Origin: Sediminibacterium sp.
GTDB taxonomy: Bacteria > Bacteroidota > Bacteroidia > Chitinophagales > Chitinophagaceae
Reading direction: 5' to 3'
Assembly (NCBI GenBank): GCA_028687975.1
Contig: JAQTZD010000004.1
Coordinates: 1-64,000, forward strand
DNA: 64,000 bases
The notes beneath the pieces were generated by a model that saw nothing but the letters and a program-made list of their open reading frames with translations, did not search any database and was not told the DNA's origin. The position numbers and the translations under genes are program-made. Below, in pieces: positions 50,130-60,462 of the stretch. How positions within the stretch are numbered: the stretch's first letter is position 1; each line of letters opens with the position of its first letter.

Positions 50130-50678
50130 CTATTTTTTAAAGGTTGCTTTGTAAAATTCGATGGCTTCTTCCACAATCAGAAGGGCTTTGGCCTTGTCGC
50201 CAAAATCTTCCACCACCACGGTTTTGTTTTCCAGACGTTTGTATTCTTCGAAGAAGTGACGCAATTCGTCGAAGAAATGCTTGGGCAGTTCTTCGATATT
50301 GTTGTAGTGGTTCACGCCGGGATCATTGGCTGCCACTGCAATGATCTTATCATCCGGGTCTCCCTGGTCGATCATCTGCATTACCCCAATCACTTTTGCT
50401 TCCATCAGGGTCAGCGGTTGTACAGGAAGGGATGTAATTACCAGGATATCCAGCGGATCTTTGTCTCCTCCGTAAGACTGGGGGATAAAGCCATAGTTTA
50501 CAGGGTAGTGGAAAGAGGAAAAGATCACCCTGTCCAGCTTCAGTAAACCAGACTCTTTATCGATCTCATACTTGCAACGGGATCCCTGGGAAATTTCGAT
50601 GATGGCATTAACTTCACGAGGTGCATGTTCTCCATGATGAACACCATGCCATGGGTGTTTTACTGTTAGTGATTCCAT
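50130..50678 (-). CDS. ppa: Inorganic pyrophosphatase
   Basis: [42 protein letters not shown]. Confidence 0.95.
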   Translation of the reverse strand: MESLTVKHPWHGVHHGEHAPREVNAIIEISQGSRCKYEIDKESGLLKLDRVIFSSFHYPVNYGFIPQSYGGDKDPLDILVITSLPVQPLTLMEAKVIGVMQMIDQGDPDDKIIAVAANDPGVNHYNNIEELPKHFFDELRHFFEEYKRLENKTVVVEDFGDKAKALLIVEEAIEFYKATFKK

Positions 50679-50693
50679 AATTGATTGCTTGAT

Positions 50694-51050
50694 TTATTTG
50701 CTTAGCCAGTAGCCAACTGCTACAGCTATGAGTGATAAAATTAGTGAGCCTCCCGCATAGATACAAAAATGCAGGTAGCGTTGCTGCTGAAGCATTTGTA
50801 AGTTTTCCCAGGCAAATGCAGAAAAAGTGGTGAACCCGCCACATACGCCTGTTGCCAGTAAGATCCGCCATACTTCCTGTTGCGGTTGCCTGGCAGCCCA
50901 TCCCATGATGAATCCTATCATCAATGAACCCAAAATATTTACGCTTAAAGTAGCCAAAGGAATGCCAGCCGGTTTAATCCAGACCGAGGCAAGATACCTG
51001 ATTACAGAACCGAGCATGCCTCCAATACCTACCAGCAATATATTCCTCAT
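50694..51050 (-). CDS. crcB: Fluoride efflux transporter CrcB/Fluc
   Basis: GGMLGSVIRYLAS; LLATGVCGGFTTFSAFAWENLQML. Confidence 0.94.
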   Translation of the reverse strand: MRNILLVGIGGMLGSVIRYLASVWIKPAGIPLATLSVNILGSLMIGFIMGWAARQPQQEVWRILLATGVCGGFTTFSAFAWENLQMLQQQRYLHFCIYAGGSLILSLIAVAVGYWLSK

Positions 51051-51059
51051 GAGGTCTTA

Positions 51060-51464
51060 CTATTGATATGATTGTTTATAATCTACCATCCACTGGTTGT
51101 TCCTTCTGATCATGAAAAGTGTTCTCGACAGGGTATCTGCCGAGTTGCTGTACTGCATCAGCACGGTGGAGTCGGTTGGTTCGCTTACAGACCGGATATT
51201 GATCGAGGCCGTTCTTAACTGCTGTCTTTCTTCCTTATCTCTTTTCCGGAAATCGGCTTCTGCATTTTTAAGGTAAGCTTCGTTGCTGTTGTCGGGCAAC
51301 ATATAAAATGCGGCCCTGCTGTAATCTCCTTTATTGCAGGCTTCCAGAAATTCACGCCCTGCATCCAGACCGCTTTCCGCGGGGAGCGGCGCTTGTTCCT
51401 CCGTTTTACAGCCTGCCACCAGCAGGGTTACCCCGAATACAAATGTTTTTAAATAATTCACCAT
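51060..51464 (-). CDS. Hypothetical lipoprotein (DUF4878-like)
   Basis: Lipobox LLVAGCKTEE; GREFLEACNKGDYSRAAFYMLPDN; NTF2-like length. Confidence 0.6.
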   Translation of the reverse strand: MVNYLKTFVFGVTLLVAGCKTEEQAPLPAESGLDAGREFLEACNKGDYSRAAFYMLPDNSNEAYLKNAEADFRKRDKEERQQLRTASINIRSVSEPTDSTVLMQYSNSADTLSRTLFMIRRNNQWMVDYKQSYQ

Positions 51465-51478
51465 GCGAAGGTAGTTAA

Positions 51479-52204
51479 TTAGAGCGTTAAGTAATAGGGC
51501 GTCAATAATTCCCGGAAACCGTTTGTGTAATCGGGACCCTGCTTAATAGCCATTTCTTCGGGAACAACTGCCAAGGTCTGCCTGCCAAAAATCAGCATGG
51601 ATCTGAAAAAGTCGTGGCCGGTGGTTTGTTTTACCAAAAGCTCCCGGTTTGGATAGAATCCCGATTTTTCTGCTGCCGTTTTAAAATATGCACACCTCGA
51701 AAAGGGGAGCAGGATGGCAAATTGACCTTCCGGTTTCAGTAGTTTTTGTAGGGCGTTTATCAGTTCGGTCAGCTTCAATGCCTTGCTGTGCAGGGCAAGG
51801 TTGCGGTTTTCCTGTTCGCTTTGCAGATCGTTTTCGAAAAATGGTGGATTGATGATGATGAAATCGTATTGCCGGGCTGTTGTTACAGCGAACTCCTGAA
51901 CGGTGCTTTGTGTTACCCGCAAACGACTGCTCCAGGGAGCCGCGGAAAAATTGGCAATAGCCTGTTGGGCCGCTGCCGCATCGATTTCTACTGCATCGAT
52001 TGTAGCGGGAACCTGTTGTGCCAGCATCAACGCCAGTAAGCCGGTGCCGGTGCCGATATCCAGTATCTGCTGCACCGGAAGCTGCTGTTGCCCAAGGATG
52101 CTGGCAACCCATGCGCCGAATAAACAGGAGTCCGTACACACTTTCATGGCACAGGCATCCTGGTTAACGGTAAATTCTTTAAACTGAAAATAATGGTTAG
52201 ACAT
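51479..52204 (-). CDS. trmN6: tRNA1(Val) (adenine-37-N6)-methyltransferase
   Basis: FKEFTVNQDACAMKVCTDSCLFGAWV; ILDIGTGTGLLALMLAQQ; IINPPFFEND. Confidence 0.92.
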   Translation of the reverse strand: MSNHYFQFKEFTVNQDACAMKVCTDSCLFGAWVASILGQQQLPVQQILDIGTGTGLLALMLAQQVPATIDAVEIDAAAAQQAIANFSAAPWSSRLRVTQSTVQEFAVTTARQYDFIIINPPFFENDLQSEQENRNLALHSKALKLTELINALQKLLKPEGQFAILLPFSRCAYFKTAAEKSGFYPNRELLVKQTTGHDFFRSMLIFGRQTLAVVPEEMAIKQGPDYTNGFRELLTPYYLTL

Positions 52205-52212
52205 AGTACAGC

Positions 52213-54300
52213 TTATTCCTGAATGTCTTCGAGTGCAAACAGAAAGGCAAAATTCATTGCAATATCTTTTAAATAATCAAATCTGCCGGATGCCCCGCCA
52301 TGACCAACATGCATATTGGTGTGCAGGAGCAGTACATTCCGGTCCTTTTTTACTGCACGCAGACGGGCTACCCACTTGGCCGGTTCAAAATACTGCACCT
52401 GGCTATCGTGTAAGCCGGTGGTTACCAGCAGGTGCGGATAGGCTTTGGCTGCAATATTTTCGTAGGGCGAATATTGTTTCATGTACAGGTAGGCCTCCTT
52501 GTTTTTTGGGTTACCCCATTCATCAAATTCATTGGTCGTGAGCGGTATAGACTCATCGAGCATGGTATTGATTACATCTACAAAAGGTACCTGTGCGATG
52601 GCTCCGTTCCAGAGATCCGGCGCCATATTCAATACAGCACCAATCAGTAATCCGCCTGCACTGCCTCCCTGTGCATACAGGTGTTCTTTAGCAGTATACC
52701 GCTCTTGAACCAGGTGCCTGCCACAGGCTATAAAGTCGGTAAAGGTGTTGAGCTTCTTCATCAGTTTCCCGTCTTCGTACCACTGTCTGCCCAGGTCCTG
52801 ACCTCCGCGTATATGCGCAACGGCAAATGCAAATCCCCTGTTCAGCAAACTCAGCCGGGCGCTGTTAAAACCAACATCCATACTGATGCCGTAAGCGCCA
52901 TAGGCATAGAGCAGGAGCGGAGCTTTCCCGTTTTTTTCGAACCCCTTGCGGTAAACAATGGAGATGGGAATTTTTCTTCCATCTGCTGCCGTTGCATCAA
53001 TCCTTTCAGTAGCATAATCTTCCGGAGAATAACCTCCAAGCACTTCCTGCCGCTTTTTCAATTGTTGTTCCCTGGAACGCAGATCATAATCGTAAATGGA
53101 TGCAGGTGTTGTGAGAGAGGTGTAACTGTAACGCAGTGTGTTGCTGCTGAATTCCGGGTTGGCATGAAATGCCGCTGTATAGGCCGCTTCTTCAAAATGA
53201 ATATAATGTTCATTTCCCGAACTCAGTTCCCGTACCCGCAAACTCGCCAGTCCGTGCTTCCTTTCATTGATTACAATAAAGTGCTGAAACACCTCCAGTC
53301 CCTGCAACAATACATCACTTCTGTGCGGTATGATTTCTTTCCAGTGATCTGACGTTGTTAAATTGAGCGGCGTTTCCATCAACCTGAAATTGAGGGCATA
53401 TTGATTCGTCATGATCAGGAATCGGTCGTCCAGTGCGTACACATCGTATAGTACCTCTTTCATTCTGGGTTGAAAACACTGGAATGCAGCATCGGGCTGA
53501 TTGGTAGGAATATACCATGTTTCGGAGGAAAGGGTGGCCTGCGACACGATAAAGATGTACCGGTTGTTCTTGGATTTCTCTACACCAATATAGTTGCTCT
53601 TATCGGTTTCTTCGTACACGACCACATCATCGGATGGTGCTGTACCCAGCCGGTGCTTTTTTATTTTTTCTGATAAAAGGGATACCGGATTGTTGGCCGT
53701 ATAAAAAAGGGTAGCATTGTCTGCGGCCCAAACCGGATCACCTCCGGTGCCTGCGATGCGCTCGGCGTAAACAGCTCCTGTAACAAGGTTTTTGATTTCG
53801 ATGGTGTATTGCCTGCGAGATAATTCGTCTACGCCATATGCCAGCAGCTCATTGTTTTCGCTTACAGTGAAGCCCGACAAATTGTAGTATTTTTTCCCTT
53901 CGGCCATGGCATCCACATCGAGCAATATTTCTTCCGGGGCACTCAAACTGCCTTTTTTCCGACAGTATTTATAGTACTGTTTTCCCTCCTCTGTTCGGGT
54001 ATAATAATAATATCCGTTTTTGAATACCGGAACAGTTTCGTCCTTTTCTTTGATCCTTGCTTTCATTTCGTTGAAAAGGGCATCCTGAAAATTCCGGGTA
54101 CCTTTCAGCATGACTTCTGTATAGGCATTCTCGGCCTCCAGGTAGGCTACCACCTGCTTGCTTTCAGGCCCTTTTCTGAAATAATCGATCATCCAGTAAT
54201 AGTTGTCTGTTACAGATTCTCCATGCAGGGTTCTTACAATGGGATGAATTGGTGCAACTGGTGCCTGCACCCGGGGCCATTGATAGTTCGGTTTCTCCAT
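52213..54300 (-). CDS. ptrB: Oligopeptidase B (S9A peptidase)
   Basis: YAQGGSAGGLLIGAVLN; TTGLHDSQVQYFEPAKWVA; NMHVGHGGASGRF. Confidence 0.92.
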   Translation of the reverse strand: MEKPNYQWPRVQAPVAPIHPIVRTLHGESVTDNYYWMIDYFRKGPESKQVVAYLEAENAYTEVMLKGTRNFQDALFNEMKARIKEKDETVPVFKNGYYYYTRTEEGKQYYKYCRKKGSLSAPEEILLDVDAMAEGKKYYNLSGFTVSENNELLAYGVDELSRRQYTIEIKNLVTGAVYAERIAGTGGDPVWAADNATLFYTANNPVSLLSEKIKKHRLGTAPSDDVVVYEETDKSNYIGVEKSKNNRYIFIVSQATLSSETWYIPTNQPDAAFQCFQPRMKEVLYDVYALDDRFLIMTNQYALNFRLMETPLNLTTSDHWKEIIPHRSDVLLQGLEVFQHFIVINERKHGLASLRVRELSSGNEHYIHFEEAAYTAAFHANPEFSSNTLRYSYTSLTTPASIYDYDLRSREQQLKKRQEVLGGYSPEDYATERIDATAADGRKIPISIVYRKGFEKNGKAPLLLYAYGAYGISMDVGFNSARLSLLNRGFAFAVAHIRGGQDLGRQWYEDGKLMKKLNTFTDFIACGRHLVQERYTAKEHLYAQGGSAGGLLIGAVLNMAPDLWNGAIAQVPFVDVINTMLDESIPLTTNEFDEWGNPKNKEAYLYMKQYSPYENIAAKAYPHLLVTTGLHDSQVQYFEPAKWVARLRAVKKDRNVLLLHTNMHVGHGGASGRFDYLKDIAMNFAFLFALEDIQE

Positions 54301-54313
54301 AATTTCCGGCGAA

Positions 54314-54344
54314 TAAAAAAAGCCATTGATACTTCAATGGCTTT
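54314..54344 (-). terminator. Terminator of the sdhCAB operon
   Basis: On minus strand AGCCATTG aagtat CAATGGCT TTTTTT. Confidence 0.8.
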
Positions 54345-54362
54345 CCTTTGATGTTGTTCAGT

Positions 54363-55127
54363 TTATTTTTCGGCAGTAAGACCTGCTCTCAGGTATTCGT
54401 GATTCAGGCGAGCAATATTGCTGATGGAAATTTCCTTAGGGCAGGTTGCTTCACATGCACCGGTATTGGTACATGCACCAAATCCTTCCTTGTCCATCTG
54501 TGCCACCATGTTCATTACACGGCTTTTGCGTTCAGGATCGCCCTGTGGCAATAAAGCCAGGTGTGCAACTTTGGCGCTCAGGAACAGCATTGCAGAACTG
54601 TTTTTGCAAGCTGCAACACAGGCTCCGCAACCAATACACATAGCTGCCGCAAATGAAGCGTCGGCTGCATCTTTATTGATTGGAATAGAGTTTCCGTCTA
54701 CTGCATTACCGGTATTAACACTAACAAAACCTCCTGCCTGTACAATACGGTCAAAAGCAGAACGGTCTACCATCAGGTCTTTAATTACAGGGAATGCTGC
54801 AGATCTCCAGGGTTCCACTACAATGGTGTCTCCGTCTTTGAATGCACGCATGTGCAGCTGACAGGTTGTGTTGGCCTGCCATGGTCCGTGCGGCTTACCA
54901 TTGATGTACATGGAACACTGTCCGCAAATACCTTCGCGGCAGTCGTGATCAAATGCAATGGGTTCTTTTCCTTCTACAATCAATTCTTCGTTCAATACGT
55001 CGATCATTTCGAGGAAAGACATTTCGGAAGAAATATTTTTCACAGAATAGCTTTCGAAATTGCCCTGCGCCCTGCTGTTTTTTTGTCTCCAGACTTTTAC
55101 AGTCAGATTCATATTGTAGTGTTCCAT
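54363..55127 (-). CDS. sdhB: Succinate dehydrogenase/fumarate reductase iron-sulfur subunit
   Basis: [55 protein letters not shown]. Confidence 0.96.
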   Translation of the reverse strand: MEHYNMNLTVKVWRQKNSRAQGNFESYSVKNISSEMSFLEMIDVLNEELIVEGKEPIAFDHDCREGICGQCSMYINGKPHGPWQANTTCQLHMRAFKDGDTIVVEPWRSAAFPVIKDLMVDRSAFDRIVQAGGFVSVNTGNAVDGNSIPINKDAADASFAAAMCIGCGACVAACKNSSAMLFLSAKVAHLALLPQGDPERKSRVMNMVAQMDKEGFGACTNTGACEATCPKEISISNIARLNHEYLRAGLTAEK

Positions 55128-55154
55128 TCTATTAGATTTGTCGTTTACGATAGA

Positions 55155-57128
55155 TTATTTATATGAACGTTGAGTAGGTTTAACAACATCGTATTCCAAT
55201 GGTTCCTTGTGTAAGGTCCACTCATGTTCTCCTTTGTACTCCCAGGCGGCTACATACATGTAGTTGTTGTCGTCGCGCAATGCTTCTCCGTCTGGTGTCT
55301 GGAAATCTTCTCTGAAGTGTCCGCCACAACTTTCGTTTCTGTTGTAGGCATCCTGACACATCAGCTCACCCAGTTCCAGGAAGTCGGCAACCCGGTTGGC
55401 CTTATCCAGCTCCGGATTCATTTCATCGACGCTTCCGGGAATTCTTACATCGCTCCAGAATTCTTTTTTCAATTCCTGGATTTCACGGATGGCTTGCTGC
55501 AGACCTTCCTTGTTACGGGCCATTCCGCATTTTTCCCACATGATTTTACCCAGTCGTTTGTGGAAACTTTCTACAGACTGTTTACCATTGATGCTCATCA
55601 GTTTTTCAATTCTGGAAGCCACTTCTTTTTCAGTAGCTTCAAAAGCAGGGTGGGAGGTTTCTATCGCCTTGTTGTATATTTCTTCTGCGAGGTTGTTGCC
55701 CAGGGTATAAGGAATTACAAAATAGCCATCTGCAAGCCCCTGCATCAGCGCAGAAGCACCCAAACGGTTGGCACCGTGATCGCTGAAGTTGGCCTCACCC
55801 AATGCATATAATCCGGGAACAGTGGTCTGTAATTCGTAGTCTACCCATAAACCACCCATGGTATAGTGTACTGCAGGATAAATCCGCATCGGCACTTCAT
55901 AGGGGTTTTCACCGGTGATCTTTTCGTACATGTCGAATAGGTTACCGTATTTTTCTTTTACCACTTCTTTACCCATTACAATGATCTCGTCCATGCTCAG
56001 GTTCTGCTTGCCTTCCTTACCTGCTTCAATTTTACCGTAACGCACAATTGCATCGGCAAAGTCGAGGTATACGGCCTGCTTACTGGTACCTACACCATAG
56101 CCTTCATCACATCTTTCCTTGGCAGCTCTGGATGCCACATCGCGTGGTACAAGGTTACCAAATGCAGGGTATCTTCTTTCGAGGTAGTAATCTCTTTCTT
56201 CTTCCGGTATATCGGTTGCTTTTCTGGTTTCTCCTTTTTTCTTCGGAACCCAGATTCTTCCATCGTTTCTCAGCGACTCAGACATCAGGGTCAGTTTAGA
56301 CTGGTGGTCTCCGCTAACCGGGATACAGGTTGGGTGAATCTGTGTAAAGCAGGGGTTGGCAAATGCAGCTCCCTGTTTGTGTGCCTTCCATGCCGCGGTA
56401 ACATTGCTTCCCATGGCATTGGTAGACAGGTAGAATACGTTTCCGTAACCGCCTGTGCAGAGTAAAACAGCATGTCCGAAATGTCTTTCGAGCGTACCTT
56501 TTACCAGATCGCGGGCAATGATTCCTCTTGCTTTGCCATCGATTTTTACCACCTCCAGCATTTCATGACGGGAATACATTGTTACATTACCCAGGGCAAC
56601 CTGACGCTCCAGTGCCTGGTATGCACCTATCAACAATTGCTGACCGGTTTGACCGGCAGCATAAAAAGTTCTTTGTACCTGAGTGCCGCCAAAAGAACGG
56701 TTGCTCAGCAGACCACCGTATTCGCGTGCAAAAGGAACACCCTGTGCAACACACTGGTCGATGATGTTTCCGCTCACTTCGGCCAAACGATGCACGTTGG
56801 CTTCGCGGGCACGGTAGTCGCCCCCTTTGATGGTATCATAGAATAAACGGAAAACACTGTCTCCATCGTTCTGGTAATTTTTCGCTGCGTTGATACCGCC
56901 CTGTGCCGCAATGGAGTGCGCGCGACGCGGTGAATCCTGAAAACAGAACGCTTTTACTTTATAGCCCAGTTCACCTAATGTGGCTGCAGCAGAAGCGCCG
57001 GCCAGTCCCGTTCCCACCACAATTACTTCCAGCTTTCTTTTATTGGCCGGGTTAACCAGTTTGCAATGTCCCTTGTATTCGGTCCATTTGGTTTCCAATG
57101 GTCCTGAAGGAATTTTAGCATCTAACAT
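55155..57128 (-). CDS. sdhA: Succinate dehydrogenase/fumarate reductase flavoprotein subunit
   Basis: [99 protein letters not shown]. Confidence 0.97.
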   Translation of the reverse strand: MLDAKIPSGPLETKWTEYKGHCKLVNPANKRKLEVIVVGTGLAGASAAATLGELGYKVKAFCFQDSPRRAHSIAAQGGINAAKNYQNDGDSVFRLFYDTIKGGDYRAREANVHRLAEVSGNIIDQCVAQGVPFAREYGGLLSNRSFGGTQVQRTFYAAGQTGQQLLIGAYQALERQVALGNVTMYSRHEMLEVVKIDGKARGIIARDLVKGTLERHFGHAVLLCTGGYGNVFYLSTNAMGSNVTAAWKAHKQGAAFANPCFTQIHPTCIPVSGDHQSKLTLMSESLRNDGRIWVPKKKGETRKATDIPEEERDYYLERRYPAFGNLVPRDVASRAAKERCDEGYGVGTSKQAVYLDFADAIVRYGKIEAGKEGKQNLSMDEIIVMGKEVVKEKYGNLFDMYEKITGENPYEVPMRIYPAVHYTMGGLWVDYELQTTVPGLYALGEANFSDHGANRLGASALMQGLADGYFVIPYTLGNNLAEEIYNKAIETSHPAFEATEKEVASRIEKLMSINGKQSVESFHKRLGKIMWEKCGMARNKEGLQQAIREIQELKKEFWSDVRIPGSVDEMNPELDKANRVADFLELGELMCQDAYNRNESCGGHFREDFQTPDGEALRDDNNYMYVAAWEYKGEHEWTLHKEPLEYDVVKPTQRSYK

Positions 57129-57203
57129 ATCCGATGGTTTATTATGAGTAGAATTTAAATCGTTTTTTCACCATGATTTCCGCTCATGGTTTGCGGGTGC
57201 TGA

Positions 57204-57905
57204 TTATCCAACCCAGCCCAGTACAAAGCTCAGTGGCATCAGGATGAATACAATGGTGATAACGGCAGAAAAACCGTAACCCAGGCTGCTCAGCATGGCA
57301 TTGTATCTTTTATTGTGAACACCCAGTGTTTTGAATGCACTCTGGAATCCGTGTGCAAGGTGATAGTACAGCGAGAGACAGCCCAGCGCATACACAATTA
57401 CCACCTTCCAATCAGAAAAAGTCGCCTTCATCAGTCCGAACATGTTGTGCATTTCCACACCGTTGTAGGTTACCGGTTCCAGTCCGCGGCCGGTAAAACG
57501 TGCGGAAGCCCAAAAATGGTAAAGGTGCATAATCAGGAACAGGAGGATCAGTGTACCCAGAAGGCCCATGCTTCTGCTGTACCATTTACTGCCGGCGGTG
57601 TATGCAACAGCATAACCTACCGTACGACGTTTTTTGTTTTCTGCAGTCAGCAGCAATCCCTGAACAATGTGCAGAATAATTCCTGCAAAGAGTCCGATTT
57701 CGGTAATCCGGATCAACACCGTAGAACCCATGAAATGTGCGGCTTTATTGAACATGGCGCCGTTTTCTTCGGGGTCGGCCATATCCGCAAAAACACAGGC
57801 GTTGATTCCTGCATGCACTATTAAAAACAAAACGAGGGAGATTCCGGTTAAGCCCATAATCAGCTTTTTACCGACAGACGAGGTGAAGACTTGTTTCCAG
57901 GTCAT
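57204..57905 (-). CDS. sdhC: Succinate dehydrogenase cytochrome b subunit (single-chain type)
   Basis: KKLIMGLTGISLVLFLIVHAGINACVF; His-containing TM helices; sdhCAB order. Confidence 0.93.
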   Translation of the reverse strand: MTWKQVFTSSVGKKLIMGLTGISLVLFLIVHAGINACVFADMADPEENGAMFNKAAHFMGSTVLIRITEIGLFAGIILHIVQGLLLTAENKKRRTVGYAVAYTAGSKWYSRSMGLLGTLILLFLIMHLYHFWASARFTGRGLEPVTYNGVEMHNMFGLMKATFSDWKVVIVYALGCLSLYYHLAHGFQSAFKTLGVHNKRYNAMLSSLGYGFSAVITIVFILMPLSFVLGWVG

Positions 57906-57933
57906 AAAGCAAGAATATTTGATTAAATCTGCG

Positions 57934-57941
57934 CAAATTTA
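57934..57941 (-). promoter_or_regulatory. Bacteroidota -7 box (TAAATTTG) upstream of sdhCAB
   Basis: CAAATTTA on + strand, 29 nt upstream of the sdhC start. Confidence 0.55.
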
Positions 57942-57985
57942 ACGTATCGAGTAATGCCATACCCGAAAAAATTATTTTTCAGGCC

Positions 57986-58023
57986 ATTTTCTAACCAATT
58001 CAGACTGAATTGGTTCTGAAAAT
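57986..58023. promoter_or_regulatory. Odd-centred palindrome between divergent sdhC and ABC permease genes
   Basis: ATTTTC t AACCAATTCAG a CTGAATTGGTT ct GAAAAT; perfect 11-bp half-sites at 57993-58003 and 58005-58015. Confidence 0.6.
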
Positions 58024-58144
58024 GTTGATAATATATGCTTTTGTGAAAAAGGGTGCTATCATTTATATCCTTAGGTTAAACAGCTCAATCAACCGCTTAC
58101 ATAAAATTAAGTTGGGATAAGATCATGGGTTATTACATTTGAGT

Positions 58145-59392
58145 ATGCTTAAATTGTTGAGTATTTTATGGAACAGCTTCCGGATGGCCCTTCAGGAGCT
58201 GAGAGTAAATAAACTGCGAACCTTTCTTTCTCTGTTTGGAATTACCATTGGCATTTTTTGCATCATCGGTGTACTGGCTACTGTAGATAGTCTGGAACGC
58301 AAGGTACAGACCGATATCCAGTCGCTGGGCACCAATACCATCTACATCGATAAATGGAATTATGGCGGCGGGGGCGATTATCCCTGGTGGAAATACGTGA
58401 AGCGTCCGGCCATGAAATACGAGGAAGTCCGATTCATCAAAACCAAAAGCCAGCTGGCTGCCTATGCAGCTTTTTTTGTAAGCACCAATGTAAACCTGAA
58501 CTACGCAGACAATATACTGAGTAATGTAGGACTATACGGGGTTTCCAATGAATTCAGCAACATACAGACCATTGAAGTGGATCATGGCCGTTACCTGAAT
58601 GAATCCGATTTCAGCAGGGGAACCAGTGTGGGCGTTATTGGCTACAAAGTGGCTGAGGAACTCTTTGGCAAGGCCGAAAAAGCAGTTGGGAAGGAAGTGT
58701 CTTTTGGCGGTAGAAGAATTTATGTGGCCGGGGTCATTAAAAAGCAGGGTCAAAGTTTTGTGGGCGGATATGATTACGATAATTCTGTGATGGTGGCTTA
58801 CCGGTATTTCGCCGGCATCTTTAATCCGGAAAACAACAATCCAAGCATAATTGTGCAGGGGAAAACAGGCATTGCTTCTTCCTCACTGGCAGACGAGCTG
58901 AACGGCGTAATGCGTCAGCTCCGGAAGCTGAGTCCTACTCAGGAAGATAATTTTACCTGTAACGATGTAGCCATGTTCAGCGATCAGGTAAAAGGATTTT
59001 TTGGACAGGTAAGCGCTGGTGGATGGGCCATTGCCGGACTCAGCCTGATTGTGGGTGCATTTGGTGTAGCCAATATTATGTTTGTAACAGTTCGCGAAAG
59101 AACCAGTCAGATTGGTCTGAAAAAAGCCATCGGCGCCAAGCGCAGTACTATACTTACGGAGTTCCTGATCGAAAGCGCATTCCTCTGTATCATCGGCGGA
59201 CTGGTGGGTCTTGCCCTGGTTTGGCTTTTGTCTGTGGTACTCAGCAGTATATTGCCTTTCCCCATATACATAGCGCCAGGAATCATTGGTCTGGCATTGG
59301 GAATTTGTATAGCGCTCGGTATCCTGGCCGGAATTATTCCGGCATCCATTGCAGCCAAAATGGATCCTGTAGTGGCCATCAGAACAAAATAG
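58145..59392 (+). CDS. MacB-like ABC transporter permease (FtsX domain)
   Basis: LRVNKLRTFLSLFGITIGIFCIIGVLATVDSLERKV; VGAFGVANIMFVTVRERTSQIGLKKAIGAKRSTILTEFLIESAFLCIIGG. Confidence 0.92.
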   Translation: MLKLLSILWNSFRMALQELRVNKLRTFLSLFGITIGIFCIIGVLATVDSLERKVQTDIQSLGTNTIYIDKWNYGGGGDYPWWKYVKRPAMKYEEVRFIKTKSQLAAYAAFFVSTNVNLNYADNILSNVGLYGVSNEFSNIQTIEVDHGRYLNESDFSRGTSVGVIGYKVAEELFGKAEKAVGKEVSFGGRRIYVAGVIKKQGQSFVGGYDYDNSVMVAYRYFAGIFNPENNNPSIIVQGKTGIASSSLADELNGVMRQLRKLSPTQEDNFTCNDVAMFSDQVKGFFGQVSAGGWAIAGLSLIVGAFGVANIMFVTVRERTSQIGLKKAIGAKRSTILTEFLIESAFLCIIGGLVGLALVWLLSVVLSSILPFPIYIAPGIIGLALGICIALGILAGIIPASIAAKMDPVVAIRTK

Positions 59393-59409
59393 GCTGTAGT
59401 GTACTCCAA

Positions 59410-59417
59410 TATCTTTG
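59410..59417 (+). promoter_or_regulatory. Bacteroidota -7 box (TATCTTTG) for tsaD
   Basis: Exact TAnnTTTG match; it contains the TTG (59415) that the ORF track uses as a start. Confidence 0.55.
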
Positions 59418-59450
59418 GTTAGTTTTGCTGCCTTAATTGATGCAGATACC

Positions 59451-60461
59451 GTGAAGCCAGTTACCATTTTAGCTATTGAATCTTCCTGTGATGAAACAGC
59501 CGCATCGGTTTGTGTGAATGGCAGGATCCATAGTAATGTGATTGCCAGCCAGGCTGTGCATGAACAGTATGGAGGTGTGGTTCCCGAACTGGCCAGTCGT
59601 GCGCACATGCAAAATATTGTTCCTGTGGTAGACCAGGCCCTGAAACAGGGTTTTGGTGATCGGACCACAGGCCTTGAACATATAGATGCCATTGCTTTTA
59701 CACAGGCGCCCGGGCTGATCGGCAGCCTATTGGTGGGAGCACAGTTTGCCAAGTCGCTGGCCATTGCGTTGAACAAACCCCTGATTGCCGTGCATCACAT
59801 GCAGGCACATGTACTGGCCAACCTGATTCCCGACAACCGCCCGTCCTTTCCTTTTTTATGTTTAACGGTTAGTGGAGGTCATACCCAGATTGTATTGGCG
59901 AAATCTCCGCTGGAACTGGAAGTGATCGGAGAAACCATCGACGATGCTGCAGGAGAGGCTTTTGATAAAACAGCCAAGTTGCTGGGGCTTCCTTATCCGG
60001 GAGGACCATTGATCGATCGATATGCCAAAGACGGAGATCCGCTTCGGTTTAAGTTTGCAGAGCCGCGGATTCCGGAACTCAATTTTTCTTTCAGCGGACT
60101 CAAAACCTCTGTGTTGTATTTTCTGCAAAAACAAACACCTGAATTCATTCTGGAAAACAGGAACGATCTCTGTGCATCGGTACAACATACGATTGTTCAG
60201 ATCCTGCTGAAAAAAATCCGGAAAGCTGTGCAGGAAACCGGGATCAGACAGGTTTGCATGGCGGGTGGAGTAAGCGCCAACAGTGGCCTGCGAAATGGTC
60301 TTGAGGCACTTGGCACCAAACACGGCTGGACAACTTTTATTCCTGCTTTTGAATATTGTACAGACAATGCGGCCATGATCGCCATCACAGGATATTATAA
60401 ATACCAGGCCGAGCAATTCTGCCCGCTCGAAACAGGTCCTTCCGCAAGAGCCGAATGGTAA
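59451..60461 (+). CDS. tsaD: tRNA N6-adenosine threonylcarbamoyltransferase TsaD
   Basis: ILAIESSCDETAASV; HHMQAHVLANL; LCLTVSGGHTQIVL; GGVSANSGLR. Start taken at GTG 59451; the longer ORF begins at 59415. Confidence 0.94.
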   Translation: MKPVTILAIESSCDETAASVCVNGRIHSNVIASQAVHEQYGGVVPELASRAHMQNIVPVVDQALKQGFGDRTTGLEHIDAIAFTQAPGLIGSLLVGAQFAKSLAIALNKPLIAVHHMQAHVLANLIPDNRPSFPFLCLTVSGGHTQIVLAKSPLELEVIGETIDDAAGEAFDKTAKLLGLPYPGGPLIDRYAKDGDPLRFKFAEPRIPELNFSFSGLKTSVLYFLQKQTPEFILENRNDLCASVQHTIVQILLKKIRKAVQETGIRQVCMAGGVSANSGLRNGLEALGTKHGWTTFIPAFEYCTDNAAMIAITGYYKYQAEQFCPLETGPSARAEW

Positions 60462-60462
60462 T

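Noticed and set aside
50694-51060. Fluoride riboswitch upstream of crcB
   Set aside because: Only ~10 nt separate crcB from the upstream ORF; no recognisable aptamer space.
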